This document shows, in pieces, positions 1-8,562 of a stretch of DNA of 64,000 bases. Location: the NCBI GenBank assembly GCA_049324875.1, contig JBMONC010000084.1:150961-214960 (forward strand). Reading direction: 5' to 3'. The position numbers and the translations under genes were made by a program. Positions within the stretch are counted from its first letter, which is position 1. Each line of letters starts with the position of its first letter. This DNA comes from JAWLHU01 sp049324875. Its GTDB lineage: Bacteria; Bacillota; Sulfobacillia; Symbiobacteriales; Symbiobacteriaceae. The notes under the pieces were generated by a model. The model made no database searches. It was not told where the DNA came from and was given only the letters and a program-made list of their open reading frames with translations.

Positions 1-80
1 GGCCGGGGGCATGGCCCCTCGCAACTGGCTGTAGGTAACCCTGCGTTATGGTATGCAGGCGGGGAGGTGCCGTGCAGGCG

Positions 81-100
81 TGGGACTCCAGTCCCATTTT
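81..100 (+). terminator. Small hairpin, possible end of an upstream gene
   Basis: TGGGACT and AGTCCCA pair around a 2-nt loop and are followed by TTTT. It may terminate a transcript entering from the left edge. Nothing else convincing is seen in bases 1-140. Confidence 0.3.
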
Positions 101-146
101 GGGTAACTTTTCCGACCGAACCCCCCCAAGAAGGGGCGATCTGTCG

Positions 147-152
147 TATAAT
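147..152 (+). promoter_or_regulatory. Probable -10 box of the riboswitch transcript
   Basis: A perfect TATAAT lies about 13 nt before the riboswitch aptamer, where a -10 box should be. No good -35 hexamer is seen at 16-18 nt upstream, so the promoter is weak or needs an activator. Confidence 0.45.
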
Positions 153-164
153 CTCAATGCATGA

Positions 165-248
165 CCCGACGAAAAAGGCAAACCCATCGTGAGGTGGGGA
201 CGCAAAGCCACGGGTCCACCCGACGGGGTGGACAGCCGGGTTGCCGTC
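165..248 (+). promoter_or_regulatory. Cyclic di-GMP-I (GEMM-I) riboswitch aptamer
   Basis: The conserved GEMM-I core is present: GGCAAACC at 177-184, GGGGACGCAAAGCCACGGG at 197-215, and the closing GCCGGGTTGCC at 235-245. P1 can form from GAC and GGCAA (168-181) with TTGCCGTC (241-248). The P3 arm is TCCACCC/GGGTGGA. The family binds the second messenger cyclic di-GMP. The 5' strand of P1 overlaps a segment (165-178) that can pair with the U-tract of the terminator downstream, so folding of the aptamer and antitermination look mutually exclusive. It controls the secreted protein gene at 325. Confidence 0.92.
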
Positions 249-254
249 AGGCGG

Positions 255-284
255 GGGCGGGCATGGCAATGCCTGCCCTTTTCG
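255..284 (+). terminator. Riboswitch expression-platform terminator
   Basis: A 10-bp stem (255-264 with 269-278) with loop GGCA is followed by TTTTCG. The competing antiterminator pairs CCCGACGA (165-172) with TCGTCGGG (285-292), then AAAAGG (173-178) with CCTTTT (277-282) after a 2-nt bulge. Ligand-stabilised P1 should therefore favour the terminator, predicting an OFF switch. Confidence 0.75.
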
Positions 285-324
285 TCGTCGGGGGCTGTAA
301 TCACTTGCAAAGGAGCGATGAGTG

Positions 325-1251
325 ATGCGGTTCCTGCGAGTCTCCCTGGCCTCCCTGATGATCCTTCTGCTGATCGGCGGCACAGCCCTGGCGGCTGAGA
401 CCACCGAGAGCACCACCGAGAGCACGGCCGAGAGCACGGCCGAGAGCACCACCGAGACCAGCACCGAAACCTCCACGGGGACCACGGACGAAACCTCGAC
501 GGAGACCACGGACGAAACCTCGACGGAGACCACGGAAGAAACCGCGACGGAGCCTTCCGTAACCGACGAGGTCTATGGGGTGACCGACGCTGTCTACGAG
601 TTGAAGTTGAGCGGTACGGTGGTGGCGATCACCCCGCCCGACGGCGACACCCCCGGGTCCATCACCCTGTTGATCGGCGGCAAGGAAGTGACCATCTCCT
701 TCCCGGCGGATGCCGTCGAGGATGGGGAACCGATCGAGGTCGGCAGCTACATCGAGCTGAAGGGCACCACCGAGGCGGTGGAGAAGATCGAGGTCAGCGA
801 GGCGGATGAGGAGTCCGAGACCGAGGTGAAGACCGCGGTCGCAGGGGTGACCGCCGGCGCCGAGGGCGAGGGTGCCACCATCACCCTGATGATCGCCGGC
901 CAGCCCGTCACCTTCACGGCGGAGGAGTTAGGGATTCCGGCCGAGGCGGTCAGCCTGATCACGGTCGGGGCCGAATTCAAGCTGGAAACCAATCAAGATG
1001 GCGAGACGGAGATGAAGATCTCCAGCGAGCTGGGCACGGTGAAGGTCGAGGTCGACGAGGACGGAACCGTCGAGGTGAAGGTGGAGACCGGCGAGAAGAA
1101 GGGCAAGGGCCACGAGATCGCCGAGGAGAAGAAGGCCGAGGCCGAGGCGAAGAAGGAAGCGGCGAAGAAGAAGGCGGAGGAGGCCAAGGAGAAGGCCAAG
1201 GCCAAGAAGGAAGCCGCCAAGGCTAAGGGCAAGGGAAAGGGCAAGAAGTAG
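325..1251 (+). CDS. Secreted Thr/Glu-repeat protein with Lys/Glu-rich tail
   Basis: Unknown function. Start: AGGAG at 311-315 lies 9 nt before ATG 325; an in-frame GTG at 322 is the alternative. The 308-residue product has an N-terminal signal peptide ending about AALA-AE, then about 55 residues of Thr/Glu/Ser repeats encoded by 12-bp and 24-bp DNA repeats. A middle region of about 180 residues appears to hold two related beta-rich units (each with an IT-LxIGG/LMIAG-type stretch). The tail of about 55 residues is dominated by Lys, Ala and Glu and should be a highly charged helix. No LPXTG or transmembrane anchor is seen, so it may be released or bind the wall through the basic tail. Control by a cyclic di-GMP riboswitch suggests a role in surface or lifestyle switching (inference). 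Confidence 0.85.
   Translation: MRFLRVSLASLMILLLIGGTALAAETTESTTESTAESTAESTTETSTETSTGTTDETSTETTDETSTETTEETATEPSVTDEVYGVTDAVYELKLSGTVVAITPPDGDTPGSITLLIGGKEVTISFPADAVEDGEPIEVGSYIELKGTTEAVEKIEVSEADEESETEVKTAVAGVTAGAEGEGATITLMIAGQPVTFTAEELGIPAEAVSLITVGAEFKLETNQDGETEMKISSELGTVKVEVDEDGTVEVKVETGEKKGKGHEIAEEKKAEAEAKKEAAKKKAEEAKEKAKAKKEAAKAKGKGKGKK
409..543 (+). repeat. Tandem 12-bp and 24-bp coding repeats
   Basis: Four 12-bp units of the type AGCACSRCCGAG occupy 409-456. Two identical 24-bp units starting ACCACGGACGAAACC lie at 481-504 and 505-528, with a partial third to 543. They encode TTES/TAES and TTDETSTE repeats of the secreted protein. Such arrays change length easily by slippage. Confidence 0.85.
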
Positions 1252-1259
1252 ACGTAACG

Positions 1260-1290
1260 GCAGCCGGGGGTGATCCCCCGGCTGCTTTGA
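1260..1290 (+). terminator. Intrinsic terminator of the repeat-protein gene
   Basis: A perfect 11-bp stem (GCAGCCGGGGG with its complement, loop TGAT) is followed by TTTGATCTT. Confidence 0.85.
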
Positions 1291-1379
1291 TCTTGACCCA
1301 GCCCCTGGACCGGGACCACCACCGCAAGGCAGGATCTGGCCCAGTGGGAGCGGAAACAAGATGCGTCGGAGGTGAGCCC

Positions 1380-2078
1380 ATGGCAGCCCGCAGGGAGAGC
1401 GACCTGTACACCCCCATCAAGGAGTTCTTGCAACAGCAGGGCTACACCGTTCGCGGCGAGGTGAACGGCTGTGACCTGGTCGGGGTGCGGGGCGAGGATC
1501 TGGTGATTGTGGAGCTGAAGGTGGCCTTCAACCTGGCCCTCCTGCTCCAGGGTGTTCAGCGGCAGGCGGTGACCGACGCCGTCTACCTGGCGGTGGAGGC
1601 GCCCCGCAAAACCCGCAGCGGCCCCCGCTGGAGCGAGATCCGCGGGCTCTGCCGCCGGCTGGGCCTGGGGCTGATCTTCATCCACTTCACGGGCAAGGCG
1701 CCGACGGTCGAGGTGCTCTGTGACCCGGAGCCCTATATCCCCCGGAAGCAGCCAAAGATGCGGGGGCGGCTGCTCAAGGAGTTTCAGCGCCGCAGCGGCG
1801 ACCACAACACGGGCGGTACCTCCCGGCGCCCGGTGGTCACCGCCTACCGGGAGGAGGCGCTGCGAACCGCCGCCTACCTGGCGGAACATGGCCCCAGCCA
1901 GCCCCGAACCATCCGCAAGGAGACCGGGGCCGAGCGGAGCGCCACGATCCTGCAGGACAACGTCTACGGCTGGTTTGAGCGCATCGAGCGAGGCGTCTAT
2001 CAGATCACGCCCAAAGGAAAGCAAGCGCTTGCTCAGTATGCAGATGTGGTGGCTGCGGCCCGGCAACCGGAAACATAA
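1380..2078 (+). CDS. DUF2161-type PD-(D/E)XK phosphodiesterase-like protein
   Basis: Resembles the DUF2161 family of putative PD-(D/E)XK nuclease-fold proteins. Length is 232 residues from ATG 1380, behind GGAGGTGAGCCC. The N-terminal half carries the nuclease-like signature E27, D32 and E45-L-K47 (VELK). The following stretch FNLALLLQGVQRQAVTDAVY is typical of this family. The C-terminal third looks like a winged-helix-type DNA-binding region (residues about 150-232). Substrate and role are unknown. It stands alone with its own promoter region and terminator, and is convergent with the beta-glucosidase operon. Confidence 0.7.
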   Translation: MAARRESDLYTPIKEFLQQQGYTVRGEVNGCDLVGVRGEDLVIVELKVAFNLALLLQGVQRQAVTDAVYLAVEAPRKTRSGPRWSEIRGLCRRLGLGLIFIHFTGKAPTVEVLCDPEPYIPRKQPKMRGRLLKEFQRRSGDHNTGGTSRRPVVTAYREEALRTAAYLAEHGPSQPRTIRKETGAERSATILQDNVYGWFERIERGVYQITPKGKQALAQYADVVAAARQPET

Positions 2079-2117
2079 GGACGGGGCGCCCGCGAAAGGC
2101 GGCCCCGTCCTGTTTTA
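2079..2117 (+). terminator. Terminator between convergent genes
   Basis: GGACGGGGC-GCC pairs with GGC-GGCCCCGTCC (2079-2110) and is followed by TGTTTTA. It ends the DUF2161 gene and lies against the stop codon of the convergent GH1 gene. Confidence 0.75.
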
Positions 2118-3473
2118 CGTTGCCTGTTCGCCGTCGGACCAGCCGTTCTGGCGGATCACATCCCGGTACCAGAGGGCGCTGTCCTTCAGGATCCGGCGCT
2201 GGGTGGGATAGTCCACGTAGACAATGCCAAACCGCTTCTCGTACCCCCAGGCCCACTCAAAGTTGTCCAGCAGCGACCAGACATAAAAGCCCTTCAGGTT
2301 GACGCCGGCCTGTATCGCGGCATGGGCGGCTGCAAAGTGGTCCCTCAGGTACTGGAGGCGCCCCGTGTCGTGGACGCGGCCGTCCGGCCCGAGCACGTCC
2401 GGCATGGCGCACCCGTTTTCGTGGATGTAGAGCGGGAGGCCGCGCGTCCAGTCCTGCTCGATGCGGATCAGCAGCTGCCGGAGGCAATCGGGGACGATCT
2501 CCCAGTTCTGATCCGTCACCGGCGCGGTCGGAGGCAAGGTCCTGATGCCGAAGAAGGGGCTGCTCGGGTCGGCCTGGCAGACAGCCCGGGTGTAGTAGTT
2601 CAGGCCCAGGAAGTCGATCGGCTGGCTGATCAGCTGCATGTCCCCATTGGCGATGAAGTCGATGGGCGCCATCCCCCTGTAGTGGACGAGGATGTCCTCG
2701 GGGTAGCTCCCCCGGAAGATCGGGTCGGCAAACCAGCGGTTGGCGTAGCCGTCAAACCGATGGGCAGCCTCCCGGTCCTCCAGGGTGTCGGTGGCAGGCA
2801 CCCCGACCGTCATGTTGAGGGTGATCCCGATCTGCTTCTCCTTGGGCATCAACTGCCGGAAGGCCTGCAGACCAAGGCCGTGGGCGAGCAGGACGTGGTG
2901 CGAGACCCGGACCGCCAGCGGCCAGTCCTGGTAGCCGGGGGCGTGCTCACCGGAGGCATGGCTGACGAAGGCCACGCAGAAGGGCTCGTTGATGGTGGTC
3001 CAGGCGTCGACCACGTCGCCAAGCTCCCGGAACATGGTGGCTGCGTACTCCTGGAAGCGGTAGGCGGTCTCCCGGTTCCCCCACCCCCCCAGGTCCTGCA
3101 GCCCCTGGGGCAGATCCCAGTGGTAGAGGGTGGCCACCGGCTTGATTCCCCTGGACAGGAGTGCGTCCACAAGGCGCTTGTAAAAGTCGATCCCCTTGGG
3201 GTTGACCGCCCCGCTGCCCGTGGGGAAGATGCGGGGCCAGGCGATGGAGAATCGGTAGGAGTGAAGGCCCAGATCAGCCATCAGGGCGACGTCATCCAGG
3301 TACCGGTGGTAGTGATCGCAGGCCACGTCGCCGGTGTCGCCGTTGGCCACCTTGCCGGGGATGCGGGAGAAGGTGTCCCAGATGGACAGCCCCCGGCCAT
3401 CCTCGTGGGCGGCGCCCTCGATCTGGTAGCTGGCGGTGGCTGCGCCCCATACAAAGTCCTTGGGGAAGTGCAT
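2115..3473 (-). CDS. bglA: GH1 family beta-glucosidase
   Basis: Intracellular glycosidase that hydrolyses beta-linked glucosides or cellobiose-type oligosaccharides by the retaining mechanism. The 452-residue length is typical of bacterial GH1. The general acid/base lies in TINEP (E163) and the nucleophile in YIHENG (E352); the N-terminal FVWGAATASYQIEG and the C-terminal SLLDNFEWAWGY sugar-binding motif are intact. There is no signal peptide. Start ATG 3473 follows GGAGGATCACT. It is the last gene of the LacI-controlled operon, 17 bp after the MalG-type permease, so it should cleave the imported oligosaccharide. Confidence 0.95.
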   Translation of the reverse strand: MHFPKDFVWGAATASYQIEGAAHEDGRGLSIWDTFSRIPGKVANGDTGDVACDHYHRYLDDVALMADLGLHSYRFSIAWPRIFPTGSGAVNPKGIDFYKRLVDALLSRGIKPVATLYHWDLPQGLQDLGGWGNRETAYRFQEYAATMFRELGDVVDAWTTINEPFCVAFVSHASGEHAPGYQDWPLAVRVSHHVLLAHGLGLQAFRQLMPKEKQIGITLNMTVGVPATDTLEDREAAHRFDGYANRWFADPIFRGSYPEDILVHYRGMAPIDFIANGDMQLISQPIDFLGLNYYTRAVCQADPSSPFFGIRTLPPTAPVTDQNWEIVPDCLRQLLIRIEQDWTRGLPLYIHENGCAMPDVLGPDGRVHDTGRLQYLRDHFAAAHAAIQAGVNLKGFYVWSLLDNFEWAWGYEKRFGIVYVDYPTQRRILKDSALWYRDVIRQNGWSDGEQAT

Positions 3474-3490
3474 AGTGATCCTCCGTTTCG

Positions 3491-4342
3491 TTACCCCTTC
3501 ACGCTGCCTGCGGTCATGCCGCTGATGAACCACTTCTGGGTAGCAAAGAAGGTGATCAGCACGGGCAGCGTGGTCACCGTTGCTGCAGCCATCAGCAGGT
3601 CGTAGCGGTTGGTAAACTGGCCGACATAGAGCCGGATGCCGATGGGGATGGTGGCCACATCGGCCGAGGTGGTCATCACCCAGGCGAAGAGAAGCTCATC
3701 CCAGGCGGTCAGGAAGATGTAGACGCTGGTGGCGATCAGCCCCGGTGCGGAGAGCGGCAGAATCACCCGCAGGAAGGCCGAGAAGGGGGTGCAGCCGTCG
3801 ATCAGGGCCGATTCCTCCAACTCCTTGGGGATGGTGGCGAAGAAGCCGCGCATGATCCAGATCGACATGGGGGTAAAGAAAGCGGTGTAGATGATCACCA
3901 TGCCGTGGAATGTGTTGACCATGGGCAGGTTGAAGGTTGTCTTGATCCAGAGGAAGAGGAAGTAGATGGGCAGCAGGAACATGATGCCCGGGATCATCTG
4001 CGTCCCGATGATCGCCATGCCGTAGGCGTCGGAACCCTTGAAGCGGAAGCGGGCCATGGCGTAACCGGCCAGGGTGGCGAAGGTTCCGGCAAAGAGCGTG
4101 GTCAGGCCGCAGATGATCAGGCTGTTCCGCATGAAGTGGCCGAAGCGGACGTTCTCCCACATCTGCGAGTAGTTCTGCCAGCGGGGCGCCGCCAGACTGA
4201 TATTGCCGGTCAGCAACTGGGTGTTCCCCTGGAGGGAGGCGATCACCATCCAGACGATCGGGAAGATCGTCACCAGCACGACCAGGAGCGTCAGCAGGGC
4301 CAGCAACCCCTGGTGTACCTTTTTCCAGGCCTGCGGTGTCAT
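3491..4342 (-). CDS. Sugar ABC transporter permease, MalG type
   Basis: Inner-membrane permease of a CUT1 carbohydrate importer, 283 residues with six predicted transmembrane segments. The EAA loop that contacts the ATPase is recognisable as EESALIDGCTPFSAFLRVILP. It starts inside the end of the MalF-type permease gene by a 4-bp ATGA overlap, so the two are translationally coupled. The operon has no ATPase gene, so a shared MsmX-type ATPase elsewhere in the genome probably energises it (established pattern in Firmicutes; inference here). Confidence 0.93.
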   Translation of the reverse strand: MTPQAWKKVHQGLLALLTLLVVLVTIFPIVWMVIASLQGNTQLLTGNISLAAPRWQNYSQMWENVRFGHFMRNSLIICGLTTLFAGTFATLAGYAMARFRFKGSDAYGMAIIGTQMIPGIMFLLPIYFLFLWIKTTFNLPMVNTFHGMVIIYTAFFTPMSIWIMRGFFATIPKELEESALIDGCTPFSAFLRVILPLSAPGLIATSVYIFLTAWDELLFAWVMTTSADVATIPIGIRLYVGQFTNRYDLLMAAATVTTLPVLITFFATQKWFISGMTAGSVKG

Positions 4343-5319
4343 TGGATGATCAACTCCCGTCGGAAGATGCGGTACCAGAGCCAGACGACGATCATCATCA
4401 ATACCATCAGGATGACGGAGGCGGCGGCGCCATAACCGAAGAGCCAGCTGCCGAAGGACTGGCGCTGAATCGCCACCATCAGCAGATCACCCCACTCGCC
4501 GGGGAAACCGGCACCGTTGCCGAACATCATGATGACGATGTTGTAGGCGTACACGTTGTTGATGATCTGGAAGAGCAGCTGGATGGAGATCACCGGCATC
4601 ATCAGCGGCAGGGTGATGTGGCGGAACTTGTGCCAGGGGGAAGCCCCGTCGATGGCGGCGGCCTCATAGATGTCGTCCGGTATGGTCTGGAGCGCCGCCA
4701 GGAAGACGATGAAGACGTACGGCCAGGAGCGCCAGACCGTGGGAATGATGATCGCCCAGAGGGTGTTGGGGCCGATCAGCCAGAAGGGCTTCTCTGGCAG
4801 GATGTGCAGCCAGTCCACCAGGATGCGGTTGATGATGCCCGAATCCTGCTGCCACATGAAGCCCCAGAGGATGCCTACCACGTAGCTCGGGACGACCCAG
4901 GGCAGCAGCATCGCGGTTCGGGCCCAGGTGCGGCCCCGGAAGTTCCGGTTCATCAGCAGCGCCACCGCCATGCCGGTCACCAGCACCAGGGTGGTGACCA
5001 CCACGGCGTAGATGGCGGTGTTGCGCGCCGCCAGCGCCAGCCCTGCCCGCACCGGGTTCTCCGGGTCGAAGAGGACCCGGTAGTAGTTGTCGAAGCCGAC
5101 GAAGGGCGCCCTCAGGAACTGGCGCAGGGTGTACTGGTTCAGCTTGAGGAACGACATGGCGATGCCCTGGAGCATGGGAATCAGGTGGACCAGGATCATG
5201 AAGAGGACAGCTGGCGCCACCAGTTTGTAGGCCAACCCGTTGCGCCGCCACTCCTGGGCCAGGGCGCCCCCCTTCTTGGGCGCCGGCACAGGGGTGGTTT
5301 TGGGCGTAATCGTACTCAT
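4339..5319 (-). CDS. Sugar ABC transporter permease, MalF type
   Basis: Partner permease of the CUT1 importer, 326 residues. About six transmembrane segments follow a short basic, proline-rich cytoplasmic N-terminus. The EAA motif is seen as YEAAAIDGASPWHKFRHITLP. The gene lies 29 bp after the GH9 gene and overlaps the MalG-type gene by 4 bp. With the lipoprotein at 7114-8499 it should import beta-glucan oligosaccharides. Confidence 0.93.
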   Translation of the reverse strand: MSTITPKTTPVPAPKKGGALAQEWRRNGLAYKLVAPAVLFMILVHLIPMLQGIAMSFLKLNQYTLRQFLRAPFVGFDNYYRVLFDPENPVRAGLALAARNTAIYAVVVTTLVLVTGMAVALLMNRNFRGRTWARTAMLLPWVVPSYVVGILWGFMWQQDSGIINRILVDWLHILPEKPFWLIGPNTLWAIIIPTVWRSWPYVFIVFLAALQTIPDDIYEAAAIDGASPWHKFRHITLPLMMPVISIQLLFQIINNVYAYNIVIMMFGNGAGFPGEWGDLLMVAIQRQSFGSWLFGYGAAASVILMVLMMIVVWLWYRIFRRELIIQ

Positions 5320-5348
5320 GGCAAGACCTCCTCCAAGGGCATCCCGGA

Positions 5349-7037
5349 CTAGCGGAAGTCAGGACCGTAGGCGAACCAGCCAGCGACAAAGACCAGCGGC
5401 GCATTGTAATCAATTGCCGGTTCGTTGCTGCTGTACGAGCGGTCATCATCCACGTAGGAGCGGGCGCCGAGGCCCTTCGGCACATGGCTGTCCTGTCCCC
5501 GGTCGTTGGGGCCGCCCACCAGGAGGCCCGGTACGGTCTTCCCGGTGGCCACCCAGAGCCGGTGATGGGGGTGTTTGGCCGGGTTGGCACCCACCCCGGT
5601 CACGAAGGAGCGCTCCAGGGGGTTGCGCCCCAGCACCCAGTCCAGCTGGGCGGCAGCCGTCGGCAGGTAGCTGGCGTCGGGCTTCAGCTTGTTGGCCAGG
5701 ATCAGGTGCAGGGCGATCGCCTGCGTGGCCTTGGCCGAGGCCCATTCGTATTCGCTCAGGCCGAGCGCCACCCCGTAGGGATGCTGTCGGGCTCGCTCCA
5801 CCCGCTTCTTCGCCTCGGCCAGCAGCAGCTCCTCCACCCGGGCGCGGAAGGCCGGGTCCGCCTGGGGGGTGAAGGCGTAGGTGAAGAGCGCCAGCCCGGT
5901 GGCGTTGGCCCAGTTGATCGGGCCAACGGATTCCCGTGGGTTCTCCGTCAGGTAGCGCTCGTAGGCGGCGTCACCGGTCAGGGCAAAGAGTTCAGCCGCA
6001 GCCCAGAGCCGGGCGTGACGGTCGCTGTTGGAGAGATAAGGGCCGGTATTCCCGACCGGAGGGTTGATCAGGTTCGGGTGGGCCTGCAGCCAGGTCCAGG
6101 CCTGGAGCGCCGCCGCCTTCAGCCGCTCGGCGTAGGGCGGGTCGACGGCCGCGAAGGTCCGGGCCGCCTGCGCCGTGGTGGCGGCGAACAGGGCGGTGCT
6201 GGCGGTGCCCACCGGGTAGAGGATCAGGGGGGCGGTGTCCGCCTCGGGCATGATCATCCCGGGGAAGCGCTCGGTGGTCACCTTGTGGTGGACAGCGCCG
6301 TCGGCCCGCTGCATCTTCAGCATCCAGTCCAGCTCGAAGCGGACCTCGGTCAGCAGGTCGGTGCCCTCCAGGTTGACCTGAGCCACCCTGGGGAGGTGCT
6401 GGTGAAGCAGCAGGAGTTGGCCGATGGTGACCGCCGCCGGTGGGATGTACTTGCCGTAGTCACCGGCATCGTGCCAGCCGCCGGATACATCCACGGTCTG
6501 GGTCGGGTCATCATAGAGCCGGGCCGGCGTCAGGTGGCAGGCCTCATGGGTCAGGCCGGTCACCGGATCGTTCAGGGGCACGCCGCAGCGCTGCAGGTAG
6601 TAGGCGCGGGCGGCCTTGCGGAAGAGGTCGCTGTACACATCGGGCCCAACCTGAAAGGGGGCCGACTCGCTGGCCCCGGCCCGCAGCTTGTAGGTGCCCT
6701 CCGCCTGAAGTTGGGAGAAGTCGGCCAGCCAGGCCTTCTTTCCCCCGGGCTCCGGCTCGTTGAGGGGTCCCTGCAGGGCGCCGGAGAGCACCTCCGCTCC
6801 ATCCGCCGCTCGCACCACCCGGAACCTGGTGGGTGCCGGCTCCGTCTCGTCAGGCAGGTAGAGGGTAGCCACCTTGGGCGCCTTGGGCAGATAGCCCACC
6901 TGATTCAGGGCGAAACCAACGCGAACCTGCGGCTCCATCGCTTCCTCCTTGGGCGGGGCGGGTGCCGGGCCGGTCGTACAGGCGGCCAGCAGAAGGCCGG
7001 AGAGGACCGCTGCGGCGGCACGGTGGATGAACTTCAT
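5349..7037 (-). CDS. GH9 glycoside hydrolase, predicted lipoprotein
   Basis: Family 9 inverting glycosidase (cellulase or exo-acting cellodextrin hydrolase type). Start ATG 7037 has GGGGAG 8 nt upstream; an ATG two codons earlier is possible. The N-terminus is a lipoprotein signal with lipobox LLAAC (C20), so the enzyme should be membrane-anchored outside. Residues about 37-130 resemble the N-terminal Ig-like domain of GH9 enzymes; the catalytic (alpha/alpha)6 domain follows. Catalytic aspartates are in GGWHDAGDYGKY (D190, D193), the HHR motif is present near the C-terminus and the general acid lies in SSNEPAID (E539). Length 562 residues. A surface GH9 next to an oligosaccharide importer suggests trimming at the cell surface before uptake. 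Confidence 0.93.
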   Translation of the reverse strand: MKFIHRAAAAVLSGLLLAACTTGPAPAPPKEEAMEPQVRVGFALNQVGYLPKAPKVATLYLPDETEPAPTRFRVVRAADGAEVLSGALQGPLNEPEPGGKKAWLADFSQLQAEGTYKLRAGASESAPFQVGPDVYSDLFRKAARAYYLQRCGVPLNDPVTGLTHEACHLTPARLYDDPTQTVDVSGGWHDAGDYGKYIPPAAVTIGQLLLLHQHLPRVAQVNLEGTDLLTEVRFELDWMLKMQRADGAVHHKVTTERFPGMIMPEADTAPLILYPVGTASTALFAATTAQAARTFAAVDPPYAERLKAAALQAWTWLQAHPNLINPPVGNTGPYLSNSDRHARLWAAAELFALTGDAAYERYLTENPRESVGPINWANATGLALFTYAFTPQADPAFRARVEELLLAEAKKRVERARQHPYGVALGLSEYEWASAKATQAIALHLILANKLKPDASYLPTAAAQLDWVLGRNPLERSFVTGVGANPAKHPHHRLWVATGKTVPGLLVGGPNDRGQDSHVPKGLGARSYVDDDRSYSSNEPAIDYNAPLVFVAGWFAYGPDFR

Positions 7038-7063
7038 GCGCATCGCTCCCCACGGGGTGGTGG

Positions 7064-7098
7064 AAAAAGGGGTGCGGCCGGTGGGACCGCACCCCTTT
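7064..7098 (-). terminator. Intra-operon terminator after the solute-binding gene
   Basis: Read on the minus strand, AAAGGGGTGCGG pairs with CCGCACCCCTTT and is followed by TTTCC. It sits between the binding-protein gene and the GH9 gene. Partial termination here would give excess binding protein over permeases, as is common in ABC importer operons. Confidence 0.8.
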
Positions 7099-7113
7099 CG
7101 CCGCAAGGACAGG

Positions 7114-8499
7114 TTACTGCTTCAGGAGGTTTGTCGCTTCCTTGGCAGCCTCGTCGAGGACCTTCTTCACTGCATCCCGGCTGTAGGTGCCGGAGACGCC
7201 GGCGGTCATGTCCCAGATGGTCGCGATGTGCTTGACGTAGACGCCTTCAAGAGCGCCCCACTGCGGGATCGAGGCGTAGCTGCGGCCATCCTTGGCGGCC
7301 TCGTAGAAGGCGCCGTAGTTGGCGTTGACCGCCCTCATATCCGCCTCCACCGACTTCTGGGCGGGCAGCATGCCGGAGAACTTGGCGTAGGTCAGCTGGG
7401 CCTCCTTGCTCTGGAGGAACTTCAGCGCCTCCCAGGCCTCGGCCTTGTGCTTGGAGGACTTCATGATCGCCAGGTTGGAGCCGCCGAAGAAGGTGAAGCG
7501 ACCCTTCGGACCGCTCGGGATCGGAGCAACGGCGTAGTTCTTCGCTGTGATGGTATCGGCGCCGCCGTTCTTGTCAGCCGGGGTGTAGTAGTGGCGGATT
7601 AGCCACGGGCCGGCGAAGGTGACGGCGAAGTCGCCCACATGGAACATCTGCTCAACGTCGGCGCTGTTCTTCTCCAGGACGGCCAGGGGGGCAAGGCCCT
7701 CCTTCGCCAGGGAGGTGTAGAACATCATGCCATCGACGGCGGCCTCGGAGTTGATGGCGGAGGCCTTGTTATCGCTGGTCAGCTCGGCGCCGCCGGCGCC
7801 CCAGACCCACGGCATGATGTTGTGGAGCACGTTCCAGTCGTTCTTGCCCGGGAAGCCGATCGCGGCCATCTTCTTGCCCTCGATCTCGGTCCCGTTGATC
7901 TTCTGGAGCGCCGCCTTGAAGGTATCCCAGTTCTTGAAGGCCTCCTTCGGGTCAACCCCGGCCTTCTGGAAGACATCGGTCCGGTAGAAGGCGGCCCGGA
8001 CATCCATGAACCACGGGAGGGCGTAGACCTCCTTGTCGCCGGCGATGGAGGCGGTGTTCCAGGAGGCGGGGAAGAAGGCGTCCTTGCCGCCGACCTCCTG
8101 CACCTTGCTGGTCAGGGGCTCCAGGGCGCCCATGGCGGCGATCGCCGGAACCCAGGTGGTGCCCAACTGGAGCAGGTCAGGCCCCTCGCCCGAGGTGGCT
8201 GCCGCCGTGATCTTCGTCCAGGCGGAACCCCAGTCGAGAACGGTGACCTTGATGGTGATGTGCTTGTTCTTGTCAAGGAAGGGCTTGAAGGTGTCCAGCA
8301 TGTCCTGCTCGGACTGGGAGCTGTTGGGCATGATCCACATGTTCAGGGTGACCGGGTCGGGAGCTTTGGCCGGTTCGGGGGTGCTGGCGGGCTTGTCGGC
8401 AGGGGCCGGGGTCTTGCTGGTGCCGCTGCTGCAGCCAACGGCTGCGATCATCAGGAACAGGGCCATGATCAGGGCGAGTGTGCGGGACCACTTCGTCAT
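7114..8499 (-). CDS. Extracellular sugar-binding lipoprotein (ABC importer)
   Basis: Solute-binding protein of family 1 (MalE/CUT1 type), 461 residues. The signal peptide ends in lipobox AAVGC (C23), followed by a Ser/Pro/Ala-rich linker to about residue 45. It should capture oligosaccharides for the two downstream permeases. Start ATG 8499 follows GGAGGTCACACCG. It is the first gene of the operon, and a LacI-type operator lies 64-79 bp upstream. Its ligand is probably a beta-glucoside or cello-oligosaccharide, judged from the GH9 and GH1 genes. Confidence 0.93.
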   Translation of the reverse strand: MTKWSRTLALIMALFLMIAAVGCSSGTSKTPAPADKPASTPEPAKAPDPVTLNMWIMPNSSQSEQDMLDTFKPFLDKNKHITIKVTVLDWGSAWTKITAAATSGEGPDLLQLGTTWVPAIAAMGALEPLTSKVQEVGGKDAFFPASWNTASIAGDKEVYALPWFMDVRAAFYRTDVFQKAGVDPKEAFKNWDTFKAALQKINGTEIEGKKMAAIGFPGKNDWNVLHNIMPWVWGAGGAELTSDNKASAINSEAAVDGMMFYTSLAKEGLAPLAVLEKNSADVEQMFHVGDFAVTFAGPWLIRHYYTPADKNGGADTITAKNYAVAPIPSGPKGRFTFFGGSNLAIMKSSKHKAEAWEALKFLQSKEAQLTYAKFSGMLPAQKSVEADMRAVNANYGAFYEAAKDGRSYASIPQWGALEGVYVKHIATIWDMTAGVSGTYSRDAVKKVLDEAAKEATNLLKQ

Positions 8500-8562
8500 C
8501 GGTGTGACCTCCCTACTTCTCTGATCGACCAGCTATGAAAGCGGGATTTGCTCCCGACGGGA

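Noticed and set aside
409..543. Tandem repeats as a CRISPR array
   Set aside because: Units are 12 and 24 bp, directly adjacent without spacers, and in frame with a coding repeat.
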